From assembly GCF_000802235.1 (NCBI RefSeq), contig NZ_JTDL01000082.1:62001-126000 (forward strand): 64,000 nucleotides of DNA, written 5' to 3'. This stretch comes from Sinomonas humi (lineage in GTDB: Bacteria; Actinomycetota; Actinomycetes; Actinomycetales; Micrococcaceae). This document shows, piece after piece, positions 33,571-42,690 of the stretch. Under the pieces are notes generated by a model. It searched no databases and was not told the origin of the DNA. It saw only the letters and a program-made list of their open reading frames with translations. The translations under genes and the position numbers were made by a program. How positions within the stretch are numbered: the stretch's first letter is position 1; every line of letters starts with the position of its first letter.

Positions 33571-34827
33571 TCACTCGAGCGGTGCCACCAGCCGATCTTC
33601 TCTTGGCGGCAGGTCGGCGCGCACCGCTGTCGTGATCGACGTTTTGGGAGTCCAGGCCTTCACGTCCAGAACGGGGAGGACGGGGCTTCGGGGATCCAAA
33701 GTGATGAGCATATTGCTGGCCCGCTCCCGGAAACTCCAGCGTGTGTCCTGCCACAACGCGGTCGCCGCCTCGCGCTGTCCGGGGAGAAACCAGAAGTGCT
33801 CTACACTCAGGTTCCGCAGCATCCGGTCTTTGGGTACGACGCGTAGCACTGAATTGGCGAGCCGGATCGCGGCAGGCATCCGCACGACCTCCATCGTTCG
33901 AAGCAGCCCTTCCTCGCGCACAGCCAGCCCCGCGAGGATGGCACCAGAGGGGCTTGTCGCGACACGGTAGTGGTTCACCGGCTCCCCGGCCGGCACCCAC
34001 TGAAGCCACTGCTCAAGCGTTTTGGGCGACCAAATCCGGGCAAAGTTGTATTCCTGCGTCGCCTCCGTCACACCAGCGGCCACTTCGGGCAGATCCTCGC
34101 CCGACACGGCGCGCAGCTCGACACCTTTCGGCGCCCGGGGCGGATGCGAAAGCATCGGCACGGGCACGCTGATGGCGGGCATGCTGAACGCCGTGGCCCA
34201 CCGACGCGCCGCTGCCATCGAGCCGACGTTGCCGCGTTGGATGTCCGCGACTACGACGACGTTCGGCCCCGCCAACTGCTCGGCTCGCTCGATCCGCCAA
34301 CGGGCTAGCGCCCGCGCGACGCCTTGCCTCCTGTGCGACGGGTGCACGACGAGAGCGCCCAGAAGCGCGTATGGTCGCTCCGCGCCCTCATATCGGAACC
34401 GACCGAGCGTCAGGCGCGCCGATCCGACCAACTCGCCGTTGCGGATATCTTCAGCAACGACGCTACTGAAGTGCGTGAGAGCGGTACCACTTGTTCGAAC
34501 GTGCGTGTGGATGCGGAAACCGATCGCGCCGCCGTCGGCGGCCGCCGCACCGAGGCGCTCGATCGCCTCGTCATCTTCGGCTCCGGCTGGCCGGAGCTGT
34601 AACCCGTCGTGAATGGCCGCAGTCCTCTCGACGTAGGTGCAGATGGCGACGCGAAACCCACGTCGCGGGAAGCGTTCTCTTGCGCGAGTGTAATACGCCA
34701 GTCGGCCGACGGGCCCTCGGAGTCCGGCGCGAGTTCGGGGAACTGCCTCAACTTGGCCTTCCGCGCGGCCCTCACAGGCCCGCGGTTTATCCACCTGCCG
34801 CGCTACACCCACTCTCGGAGTGGGCAC
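33571..34827 (-). CDS. GNAT acetyltransferase, two-domain (Eis-like layout)
   Basis: 418 codons open; conserved sequence begins only near residue 76 (LQLRPAGAEDDEAIERL), so the first 60-70 residues are doubtful and no convincing internal start was found. The acetyl-CoA loop is LLGALVVHPSHRRQGVARAL (about 150-169). A second GNAT-like half follows (GVELRAVSGEDLPEVAAGVT), ending PREDRLVAPLE. Substrate unknown. It converges with the RidA gene, 30 bp between stops. Confidence 0.8.
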   Translation of the reverse strand: MPTPRVGVARQVDKPRACEGRAEGQVEAVPRTRAGLRGPVGRLAYYTRARERFPRRGFRVAICTYVERTAAIHDGLQLRPAGAEDDEAIERLGAAAADGGAIGFRIHTHVRTSGTALTHFSSVVAEDIRNGELVGSARLTLGRFRYEGAERPYALLGALVVHPSHRRQGVARALARWRIERAEQLAGPNVVVVADIQRGNVGSMAAARRWATAFSMPAISVPVPMLSHPPRAPKGVELRAVSGEDLPEVAAGVTEATQEYNFARIWSPKTLEQWLQWVPAGEPVNHYRVATSPSGAILAGLAVREEGLLRTMEVVRMPAAIRLANSVLRVVPKDRMLRNLSVEHFWFLPGQREAATALWQDTRWSFRERASNMLITLDPRSPVLPVLDVKAWTPKTSITTAVRADLPPREDRLVAPLE

Positions 34828-35001
34828 TAAGGTCTATTGAAGTCGCCCCCTGAACGTGCCAACGTGCTGGAATGCGACTCCCACAGCTAGAAATACCGGA
34901 CGAGGGCCCGTTCTCCTGACTTCCTGTCGCCGGAGTGCCCCGGCTCAGGCTCGCGGGTTCACTGCCCCGGACCCCGAACATCCCGGAAGGAGGAGACAGG
35001 C

Positions 35002-36483
35002 TTGGAGGACGTTGTTCCGTTCGGGCTCGTGGTACTAGTCGTCGCCCTCGCCGCTCTCGCCGCGGTGCTCTCCAACCGCATCAGCGCGCGCCTCCTCATC
35101 CCGGCCCCCGTGATACTCCTCGCGTGCGCGGCCGTGGCCTCGGATGTGTTCCCCGCACTGGGACAGCTCTCGACCACGGCGGTCCAGCGCGTCGTGACGA
35201 TCGCCCTTGCCGTCGTCCTCTTCGACGGCGGGATGCACATCGGCTGGTCGCGCTTTCGATCCGCGGCGGTGCCGATCCTCTGGCTCGGGCTGGCTGGAAC
35301 CTTCGTCACCGCGGGCGGCCTTGCACTGGGAGCGCACGAACTGTTCGGCCTCGACTGGACTACGGCCCTGGTGATCGGCACAGCGCTCTCCCCCACCGAC
35401 CCCGCCGTCGTGTTCTCGGTCTTGGGCCGCAGAGAGGTCGGTGGCCGTGCCGGCGTCATACTCGAAGGAGAGTCGGGCGCCAACGATCCGGTCGGCATCG
35501 CCCTGATGGTCAGCCTGCTGGCTGGCAGCAGCGGTGCGGGCGGGATCGACGCGGGCGCGACAATCGTCAACTTCGCCCTCCAAATGGCCGTGGGCGGCGT
35601 CGTGGGAATTGTGGGAGGACGGCTCCTGCTGGCCTTCATGCGCCGCGTCCAGCTGCCGAGCGAGGGACTCTATGCGCTTCGCACCCTCGCTGGTGCCCTC
35701 GCGCTGTACGGCATTGCAACCGTCGCCCACGGCTCGGGGTTCCTCGCCGTCTTCATCGCCGGCATCGTCCTCGGTGATGAAGCCGCCCCCTACAAGGGCG
35801 ACATCAGGCGCTTCCACGCGTCCCTCTCGAGCATCGCCGAGATCGTGGTCTTCGTCGTCCTCGGACTTACCGTCAGCCTGCGCACTCTCCCCGACGGCAA
35901 CGCCTGGGCTATCGGCCTGGGGCTGGCCGTCCTGCTCACCATCGTCATCCGCCCCGTGTTCGCGGGCTTGGTGCTGATGCCGGTCAAGCTCAAACGAGGT
36001 GAACGGATCTTCGTACTCTGGTCCGGCCTCAAGGGCGCCGTGCCGATCCTCCTCGGGACCTTCGTCTTCAGCTCCGGAATGACGGGGACCACGCGCATCT
36101 ACGACATCATCCTGGTCGTCGTGGTCTTCTCCGTCCTGGTCCAAGGAAGCCTCGTGCCGTGGGTGGCCGCCCGCTGCCGCGTCCCAATGCGCATGGTCGA
36201 ACCCACGCCTTGGGGCCTTGGCCTACGGTTCAGAGAACCTCCCAAAGGGCTCCACCGCTATCGGGTTGCCGTCGGATCGGCGGCCGACGGCAAGGCGATC
36301 GGGGACCTCGGGCTCGGCGAAGACGTCTGGATCAGTTTCATCCTACGTCGGGGCAGCCCGCTCCAGGTGCGCGCATCAACGGTCTTGGCCGCGGGCGACG
36401 ACGTGCTGGTCCAGATTGACCCGGCAGAACCGGCGTCGGTTCCCGCAAGGCTTTTCACCGAATCCCGCCGGGGGCAGCTGTAA
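35002..36483 (+). CDS. NhaP/CvrA-type K+(Na+)/H+ antiporter with C-terminal TrkA-C domain
   Basis: 493 aa CPA1-type antiporter. About 12 hydrophobic segments fill residues 5-390, with the ion-binding signature GTALSPTDPAVVFSVLGRR and LEGESGANDPVGIAL. After residue 400 a cytoplasmic domain (YRVAVGSAADGKAIGDLGLG ... VLAAGDDVLVQIDP) matches TrkA-C/RCK-C nucleotide-sensing regions. TTG start with AGGAGGAG upstream. Probably exports K+ or Na+ in exchange for H+; its position next to the kdp cluster fits potassium homeostasis. Confidence 0.9.
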   Translation: MEDVVPFGLVVLVVALAALAAVLSNRISARLLIPAPVILLACAAVASDVFPALGQLSTTAVQRVVTIALAVVLFDGGMHIGWSRFRSAAVPILWLGLAGTFVTAGGLALGAHELFGLDWTTALVIGTALSPTDPAVVFSVLGRREVGGRAGVILEGESGANDPVGIALMVSLLAGSSGAGGIDAGATIVNFALQMAVGGVVGIVGGRLLLAFMRRVQLPSEGLYALRTLAGALALYGIATVAHGSGFLAVFIAGIVLGDEAAPYKGDIRRFHASLSSIAEIVVFVVLGLTVSLRTLPDGNAWAIGLGLAVLLTIVIRPVFAGLVLMPVKLKRGERIFVLWSGLKGAVPILLGTFVFSSGMTGTTRIYDIILVVVVFSVLVQGSLVPWVAARCRVPMRMVEPTPWGLGLRFREPPKGLHRYRVAVGSAADGKAIGDLGLGEDVWISFILRRGSPLQVRASTVLAAGDDVLVQIDPAEPASVPARLFTESRRGQL

Positions 36484-36519
36484 CCTCAACTGACTGCGGC
36501 TCAGGGGCATGGGCTGCGG

Positions 36520-37887
36520 CTAGGAGAGGGCGTCGAGCACCGCGCTTCCCTCCGCCAGCAGCGGCTCGCGGTCCTCAGCTTGGGGAACCACCCGCCGAAC
36601 ATCGTCGAGGAGCGTCTCGACGTACTTCCGGACAACCGCGCGATGCGCTTCGTCGCTGAACCATGCGACATCGCGGCACACCCGCAGAAGCGCACGGACC
36701 ACCCGGGGCTCGCTCGCCCCGTACCGCCGGACCTGCCCCAGAGCCAACTCCATGAGGTAGTTGAAGTCCCGCGCCGGGACGTACAGCCGGACAACGCCCT
36801 GAGAGTCCGTCACCGACTGGGGCCCGTGCCGCCGCACGGCAAGGGCGGCGAGGATGGTGGCCAGGTGATCGACCGCCTGATTCGCAGTGTACGGATCGTT
36901 CACGGCCGGGGAGAGAGCCTTGGACGCTATATCGGCCAGTTGCCGAATGCCGAACGCGACGTCCTGCTCGAGCGTGCGTTCATAACCTACTCGCACGCTC
37001 CGCGTGACCGCACTGCGCAACTCCTCGACGACGTCGGGCGCAAGAGGGGGCCCGCTGCCATCCTTGCCGCCCCACACCCAAGCGAGGGGAGCTCCTTCAA
37101 CGACGTGACGGCCGACCATCGGGACGATCCGGCCGGTCAGGCCCAGCTCCTCCAACATCTCGACCAGCGCGCTGCCATGGACGGCTTGGACGTACCCCGA
37201 CCTCGGCGCAGGCAAAGCCAAGGCCCCCCGCGGGGGTTCCGGCACCCGCACCTCTGGATCTCCCTCGAGGAAAGAGCTCTCGAGCACCTTGACGGTTGCC
37301 TTCTCCACGCTCTTCATGACCTGGTCTATCTGGATGGAGTGCGTGAGATGGTGCACGAAGAATACGAGCATGACCATGCTCACGAACAAGAGGAGCAAGG
37401 CCCCGCTGACGGCGAGGCGGGGGTAGGTCTCGGTGCGCTGACCGCTCGCAACGCCGACCGTGTAGAGACCTGCCGTGCTGTAGGCGAAGGTCGCGACGAA
37501 GACGCTCAGGGTCAGCTGGTTCGGGATGTCGCGAAGGAAGTTCCTCAGCAGCCGTGGGCTGAACTGGGTCGAAGCGAGTTGGAGCGCCACCACGGTCAAC
37601 CCGAGGACTAGGGCGATGACCGTCACCATCGTGCTGGCAATGCTGATGAGGAGATTGCGGGCGTCGTCGGAAGTTCCTTGGAAGACGAGGAAGGCAAAGG
37701 GCGACGTCGGGTTGATCAGGATCGAGGACAGGCCCGCGCCCGCGATCAGCGCAAGGATGACAGCCGCCGTCGGCATCGCCCAGAGGGCACTCGCCAAATA
37801 CTCTCGGACCGCCTCACGCCTCACAGGGGACACTCTCGGCTGCTCGCTGCCGTCGGTCAAGACATGCCTCGCGCAAAGACCGCGCAA
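36520..37887 (-). CDS. DUF2254 membrane protein
   Basis: 455 aa with four membrane helices in the first 180 residues (AAVILALIAGAGLSSILI, STMVTVIALVLGLTVVALQL, LTLSVFVATFAYSTAGLYTV, SGALLLLFVSMVMLVFFVHH), then a large cytosolic part with SPAVNDPYTANQAVDHLATI. This is the DUF2254 layout; biochemical function unknown. Start is uncertain: TTG at 37887 or GTG at 37833 (VSPVRREAVREYL). It converges with the antiporter and diverges from kdp. Confidence 0.85.
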   Translation of the reverse strand: MRGLCARHVLTDGSEQPRVSPVRREAVREYLASALWAMPTAAVILALIAGAGLSSILINPTSPFAFLVFQGTSDDARNLLISIASTMVTVIALVLGLTVVALQLASTQFSPRLLRNFLRDIPNQLTLSVFVATFAYSTAGLYTVGVASGQRTETYPRLAVSGALLLLFVSMVMLVFFVHHLTHSIQIDQVMKSVEKATVKVLESSFLEGDPEVRVPEPPRGALALPAPRSGYVQAVHGSALVEMLEELGLTGRIVPMVGRHVVEGAPLAWVWGGKDGSGPPLAPDVVEELRSAVTRSVRVGYERTLEQDVAFGIRQLADIASKALSPAVNDPYTANQAVDHLATILAALAVRRHGPQSVTDSQGVVRLYVPARDFNYLMELALGQVRRYGASEPRVVRALLRVCRDVAWFSDEAHRAVVRKYVETLLDDVRRVVPQAEDREPLLAEGSAVLDALS

Positions 37888-38003
37888 AGAAACCCGGTGG
37901 CGGCGTTAGGAACGGGTCAAGAGGCTCTGGCTGGCCGTTGCGGGAAGATTCACTGTTTCCGTGAGGACCTGCAGGGCGCGGTCCTGGCGGAAGGGGTTGT
38001 GTC

Positions 38004-38099
38004 ATGGCCGATGTGGCCGTCGTGGCGATCTTTCTCGTGCTGGCCGGTCTCGTGATGTGGTGCGTCTCGGCCATCTCGAAGTTGGTGGACCGGGCATGA
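38004..38099 (+). CDS. 31-aa membrane peptide preceding kdpF
   Basis: MADVAVVAIFLVLAGLVMW then CVSAISKLVDRA: one hydrophobic helix and a short basic tail, similar in shape to KdpF. Its TGA overlaps the kdpF ATG (ATGA), so it is translationally coupled and sits as the first cistron of the kdp operon. Possibly an extra KdpF-like stabiliser or a regulatory peptide; function unknown. Confidence 0.7.
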   Translation: MADVAVVAIFLVLAGLVMWCVSAISKLVDRA

Positions 38100-38194
38100 G
38101 CTACGGAATCATCGCCTGGATTCTGCTGGGGCTTGTTGCCCTCGCGGTGTGCATCTATCTCGTGGACCAGCTGTTCCGCCCGGGCGGGCGGTGA
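38096..38194 (+). CDS. kdpF: K+-transporting ATPase small subunit KdpF
   Basis: 32 aa, a single membrane helix (MSYGIIAWILLGLVALAVCI) then YLVDQLFRPGGR, typical of actinobacterial KdpF, which stabilises the KdpABC complex. It overlaps the preceding peptide ORF and ends 3 bp before kdpA. Confidence 0.88.
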   Translation: MSYGIIAWILLGLVALAVCIYLVDQLFRPGGR

Positions 38195-38197
38195 CCG

Positions 38198-39838
38198 ATG
38201 CAGTTCAGCTTCCTCTCCTTCATCACCCAGATCGGCATCCTCGTAGTGGCACTCGGCGCGGTCCACCGGCCCTTGGGCGCGTACCTCGCCAAGGTAGCGG
38301 ACGACGGCGCCCATCTCCGCTTCGAGCGCTGGATCTACAAGGCGGCGGGGGTGGGTCCGGACAGCGAGCAGACCTGGAAGGGCTATGCGCGCAGCATGGT
38401 CGCATTCTCGGTGGCCGGCGTGATCCTGCTCTACGCCGCCGAGCGCCTTCAGCCGCTCCTTTCGGGTGGCCGGATGGCGAGCGTGGACCCATGGGTAGCC
38501 ATGAACACTGCCATCTCTTTCATCACGAACACCAACTGGCAGGCCTACGTCCCGGAATCGACCCTTGGCTTCGTGGTGCAGATGGCCTTCCTCGCAGTGC
38601 AGAACTTCGTCTCCGCAGCCGTTGGCATCGCCATTGCCTTCGCCCTTGTGCGTGGGTTCGTCCGGAAGGGGTCGGATTCCCTCGGAAACTTCTGGGTGGA
38701 CGTGACTCGCATCACGTTCCGCGTTCTTCTTCCGCTCGCGGCGGTCGTGGCCGCACTGCTCATCGTGACCGGCGTCGTCCAGGACTTCTCGCCGAGCACC
38801 GTGCACAATGCGATCACGGGTGTCTCGCAGACGATCCCGGGCGGCCCGGTCGCGAGCCAAGAGGCCATCAAGGAACTCGGCACGAACGGCGGCGGATACT
38901 TCAACGCCAATTCGTCGCACCCCTTCGAGAACCCGAACGCGTTCAGCAACATCTTCGAGGTCTTCCTGCTCCTCGCGATCCCCTTCTCGCTCCCCTACAC
39001 GTTCGGCCAGATGGTCGGCAGCCGGAAGCAGGGCTACACGATCCTGACCGTGATGGCGGCACTGTGGCTCATCGCAGAGGGGATCATGGCGTCGACCATC
39101 GCGGCGTGGCCCAACCTCGGCGAGGGCCTTGAGCAGCGATTCGGCCCCGCCGCGAGCGGCATCTTCGCGACCGCCACGACGCTCACTTCCACCGGCGCCG
39201 TGGACTCGATGCACGACTCGCTCCCACCGTTGGCCGGCGGCATGGCCATGTTCGACATGATGCTCGGCGAGATCGCCCCAGGCGGGGTCGGCTCGGGCCT
39301 CTACGGGATGCTCGTGCTCGCCGTCCTCGCGGTGTTCCTCGGCGGTCTCATGGTGGGCCGGACCCCTGAATATCTGGGAAAGAAGATCCAGGCCCGCCAC
39401 ATGACGCTCGCGGCCCTGTACCTGCTCGTGACGCCGGTCCTCGTCCTCGTGCTCACGGGCGCAGCGGTCCTGATCCCATCTGTCGTCGCGGATGCGCCCT
39501 CCCAAGGGCCCCACCAGTTCAGCGAACTGCTCTACGCGTTCACGTCGGGCGCGAACAACAACGGTTCGGCCTTCGCGGGCATCAGCGCCTCGGACCCCCT
39601 GATCTCCTCGCTCATGAATGTCGCGATGTGGCTCGGCCGTGTGCTGCCGATGGTCCTCGTGCTGGCCCTCGCAGGGAGCTTCGCCGCGCAGAAGCCCATC
39701 CCACCATCGCCGGGCACTCTCGCGACGTACGGGCCCCTGTTCGCCGGCCTGCTCGGCACCGTGACGGTCCTCTTCACCGCCCTGAACTACTTCCCAGCCC
39801 TCGCGCTGGGACCCATCGCGGAGGGAACCTTCAGATGA
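38198..39838 (+). CDS. kdpA: K+-transporting ATPase subunit KdpA
   Basis: 546 aa channel-like subunit with four MPM-like repeats. Selectivity-filter Gly motifs are visible: [36 protein letters not shown] and [12 protein letters not shown]. Ten or so hydrophobic helices. It binds K+ with high affinity and passes it to KdpB. Its TGA overlaps the kdpB ATG. Confidence 0.97.
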   Translation: MQFSFLSFITQIGILVVALGAVHRPLGAYLAKVADDGAHLRFERWIYKAAGVGPDSEQTWKGYARSMVAFSVAGVILLYAAERLQPLLSGGRMASVDPWVAMNTAISFITNTNWQAYVPESTLGFVVQMAFLAVQNFVSAAVGIAIAFALVRGFVRKGSDSLGNFWVDVTRITFRVLLPLAAVVAALLIVTGVVQDFSPSTVHNAITGVSQTIPGGPVASQEAIKELGTNGGGYFNANSSHPFENPNAFSNIFEVFLLLAIPFSLPYTFGQMVGSRKQGYTILTVMAALWLIAEGIMASTIAAWPNLGEGLEQRFGPAASGIFATATTLTSTGAVDSMHDSLPPLAGGMAMFDMMLGEIAPGGVGSGLYGMLVLAVLAVFLGGLMVGRTPEYLGKKIQARHMTLAALYLLVTPVLVLVLTGAAVLIPSVVADAPSQGPHQFSELLYAFTSGANNNGSAFAGISASDPLISSLMNVAMWLGRVLPMVLVLALAGSFAAQKPIPPSPGTLATYGPLFAGLLGTVTVLFTALNYFPALALGPIAEGTFR

Positions 39839-42039
39839 CCACGTCTCACGACGCTCGCCCCCTAGCGACCAATCCCTCACCTGACGTGCCCAGCCATGCG
39901 CCGGCGCCGCGCGTCACCGAGCTCTCCGGGCATGCGTACAAGCGGCGCAAGGCGTTCAACCGGGAGCTCGTCCTCGCGGCCATCCCGCAGTCATTCATCA
40001 AGCTCGACCCCCGGCAGATGCGGCACTCCCCCGTCATGTTCACCGTGCTGGTCGGCACGGTCGTGTCCGTCGTCGCGTGTGCCGCCCAGATCATCCAGGC
40101 GAGCCCCGACGTCGTCTTCAGCCTCGTCATCACCCTCTGGCTGCTCCTGACCGTCCTCTTCGCGAACTTCTCGGAGGCCCTCGCCGAGGGCCGGGGAAAG
40201 GCGCAAGCGGACAGCCTCCGAGCAGGCCGACAAGGGCTGCTCGCACGCAGGCTCAAAGGCGCGGCCCGTGGGGAAGGAAACGCGGCTGAGGAAAGCGTTC
40301 CCGCTCCAGAGCTCCGCAAGGGAGACCTCGTTGTCTGCGAAGCGGGAGACGTCGTCCCATCCGACGGCGAGATCGTCGAGGGCCTCGCCATGATCGACGA
40401 ATCCGCGATCACCGGCGAGTCGGCGCCGGTGGTGCGCGAATCCGGAGGGGACCGTTCCGCTGTGACAGGCGGCACGAAGGTCATCTCCGACCGCGTCGTG
40501 GTTCGGATCACGGCCGACCCCGGCCAGACTTTCATCGACCGCATGATCGCGCTCGTCGAGGGCGCCGAGCGCCAGATGACGCCTAACGAAGCTGCCCTCC
40601 ATGTGCTGCTCGTCGCGCTCACGATTGTGTTCCTCGCCGTCACGGTCGTGCTTGTGCCGTTCGCCAACCTCGCGGGCGCCGTCCCCTCCCCCGTGGTGCT
40701 CGTGGCGCTCCTCGTGTGCCTCATCCCCACGACGATCGGCGCGCTCGTACCGGCGATCGGCATTGCGGGAATGGATCGCCTCGTCCAGCACAACGTCCTG
40801 GCGACGAGCGGCCGTGCAGTCGAGACAGCGGGAGATATCACGACCCTTCTGCTCGACAAGACCGGCACGATCACGTTCGGCAACCGCCGCGCCGTGGACT
40901 TCCTCCCCGCGCCAGGGGTCCCAGAGGCCGAGTTCATCGCGGCCGCGCGGCTCGCGTCCCTCGCGGATGAAACCCCTGAAGGCCGCTCGATCGTCGACCT
41001 TGCGGGCGAGCGCGGCGCGACGGGCCCGAGTCTGGACGAGCTCGCACGCAGTGCGGGGCAACAGGGAGCCTTCGCCGTTGTCGAATTCTCGGCGATGACG
41101 CGAATGAGCGGACTCGACGAGGGCAAGCGCCGCTACCGCAAGGGCGCCGCTTCCGCCGTCGCGCGCTGGGTCCGCGAGCTGGGAGGGGACATCCCGCCGG
41201 GAGTGCGCGACGACGTCGACTCGATTGCGAGCGACGGCGGCACGCCCCTCGTGGTGGCGACGGACGACGGCGTGGACCAACCCGAGCGGCACAGGCCGCG
41301 CGTATTGGGCACTGTCCATCTCGCCGACGTCGTGAAGCCGGGGATCGCGGACCGTTTCGCTGCACTGCGCCGCATGGGCATCCGCACCGTCATGATCACA
41401 GGAGACAACAGGCTCACCGCGGCAGCGATAGCCAAGGAGGCCGGCGTCGACGACTATCTGGCCGAAGCCACGCCGGAGGACAAGCTCACCCGCATCCGGG
41501 CCGAGCAGAAGGCGGGGCAGCTCGTCGCGATGACCGGGGACGGCACAAACGACGCTCCCGCCCTCGCGGCCGCCGATGTTGGCGTCGCCATGAATTCGGG
41601 CACACAGGCCGCGAAGGAGGCAGCCAACATGGTGGACCTCGACTCCGACCCGACGAAGCTCATCGACGTCGTTGCGATCGGGAAGCAGCTGCTCATCACG
41701 CGCGGCTCGCTCACGACGTTCTCGGTCGCGAACGACGTCGCAAAGTACTTCGCCATCATCCCAGCCTTGTTCGTCGCGGTCTTCCCAGGCTTGAGCCTGT
41801 TGAATGTCATGGGTCTCACGAGCCCGAAGAGCGCGGTGCTGGCCGCCGTCATCTTCAACGCGATCATCATCGTGCTGCTCGTTCCGCTCGCCCTGCGCGG
41901 CGTGCGCTACCGGCCCGTCACCGCCCAACAGGCACTGCGGCGAAACCTGCTCGTCTATGGCGTTGGCGGGATCGTCGCACCTTTCATCGGCATCAAGATC
42001 ATCGACCTGCTTCTGGCCCTCGTGCCGGGACTGCATTGA
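39835..42039 (+). CDS. kdpB: K+-transporting P-type ATPase subunit KdpB
   Basis: 734 aa P1A-ATPase. Phosphorylation motif DKTGTIT with Asp341, actuator motif ITGESAP, hinge [14 protein letters not shown] and [20 protein letters not shown]. The ATG at 39835 overlaps the kdpA stop (ATGA); a longer frame upstream lies inside kdpA. A roughly 35-residue Pro/Ser lead precedes the first helix, and a charged insertion ([15 protein letters not shown]) sits in the actuator region. Confidence 0.97.
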   Translation: MTTSHDARPLATNPSPDVPSHAPAPRVTELSGHAYKRRKAFNRELVLAAIPQSFIKLDPRQMRHSPVMFTVLVGTVVSVVACAAQIIQASPDVVFSLVITLWLLLTVLFANFSEALAEGRGKAQADSLRAGRQGLLARRLKGAARGEGNAAEESVPAPELRKGDLVVCEAGDVVPSDGEIVEGLAMIDESAITGESAPVVRESGGDRSAVTGGTKVISDRVVVRITADPGQTFIDRMIALVEGAERQMTPNEAALHVLLVALTIVFLAVTVVLVPFANLAGAVPSPVVLVALLVCLIPTTIGALVPAIGIAGMDRLVQHNVLATSGRAVETAGDITTLLLDKTGTITFGNRRAVDFLPAPGVPEAEFIAAARLASLADETPEGRSIVDLAGERGATGPSLDELARSAGQQGAFAVVEFSAMTRMSGLDEGKRRYRKGAASAVARWVRELGGDIPPGVRDDVDSIASDGGTPLVVATDDGVDQPERHRPRVLGTVHLADVVKPGIADRFAALRRMGIRTVMITGDNRLTAAAIAKEAGVDDYLAEATPEDKLTRIRAEQKAGQLVAMTGDGTNDAPALAAADVGVAMNSGTQAAKEAANMVDLDSDPTKLIDVVAIGKQLLITRGSLTTFSVANDVAKYFAIIPALFVAVFPGLSLLNVMGLTSPKSAVLAAVIFNAIIIVLLVPLALRGVRYRPVTAQQALRRNLLVYGVGGIVAPFIGIKIIDLLLALVPGLH

Positions 42040-42064
42040 GGCGAAGACAAGGAAGGAGGGCCAC

Positions 42065-42646
42065 GTGAACGTCTACCTGCGGCAGCTCGCAACGTCGTTC
42101 CGGTTCCTCGCGGTCGCGACGCTCGTGCTGGGCGTGCTGTACCCGCTCGTCATGTTCGGCGTGGGCCAGGTGATCGGCTCTCCGGAGGCGAACGGGTCGA
42201 TCGCACAGCTCGACGGGGCGCCCGCGGCATCGACCCTGATCGTCCAGCCCGTTCCCGAGAAAGAGAACCGGCTCTTCTTCCCGCGGCCCTCCGCGGTGAA
42301 GTGGGACTCCACGACATCCGGGGCATCGAACCTCGGTCCCTCGGACCCTGCCCTCGCCAAGGCAGAGTCCTCTGCCCGTGCCGCGATCGCGGCCCGCGAA
42401 GACGTTCCGGCGTCAGCCGTCCCGCTCGACGCCGTGACCGCTTCGGCGTCCGGCCTGGATCCGGATATCTCCCCGGCCTACGCCCAGCTCCAGGTGCCGC
42501 GTGTCGCCAAGGCGACAGGTCTCAGCGTCGACGAGGTGCAGCATCTGGTCACCGACGCGACGACGAACCAAGTCCTGGGGTTGCTGGGCCAGCCCGCCGT
42601 TAACACCACGAAGCTAAACCTCGCGATCGCCGCGAGGCTGAAGTAA
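42065..42646 (+). CDS. kdpC: K+-transporting ATPase subunit KdpC
   Basis: 193 aa. One N-terminal helix (FLAVATLVLGVLYPLVMFGV), then the periplasmic-side domain with FFPRPSAVKWDSTTSGASNLGPS and the C-terminal LGLLGQPAVNTTKLNLAI, all KdpC signatures. GTG start with GGAGGG upstream; 25 bp after kdpB. Confidence 0.95.
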   Translation: MNVYLRQLATSFRFLAVATLVLGVLYPLVMFGVGQVIGSPEANGSIAQLDGAPAASTLIVQPVPEKENRLFFPRPSAVKWDSTTSGASNLGPSDPALAKAESSARAAIAAREDVPASAVPLDAVTASASGLDPDISPAYAQLQVPRVAKATGLSVDEVQHLVTDATTNQVLGLLGQPAVNTTKLNLAIAARLK

Positions 42647-42690
42647 CGACGTCAAAGAGAAAGTCTGGAAATAGGGGAAGAATCAGCAGC

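Noticed and set aside
37814-39880. 688-codon minus-strand frame across kdpF/kdpA
   Set aside because: Low-complexity His/Glu/Arg shadow of KdpA; the plus-strand genes are unambiguous.
39991-42036. 681-codon minus-strand frame opposite kdpB
   Set aside because: Antisense shadow of a textbook P-type ATPase.
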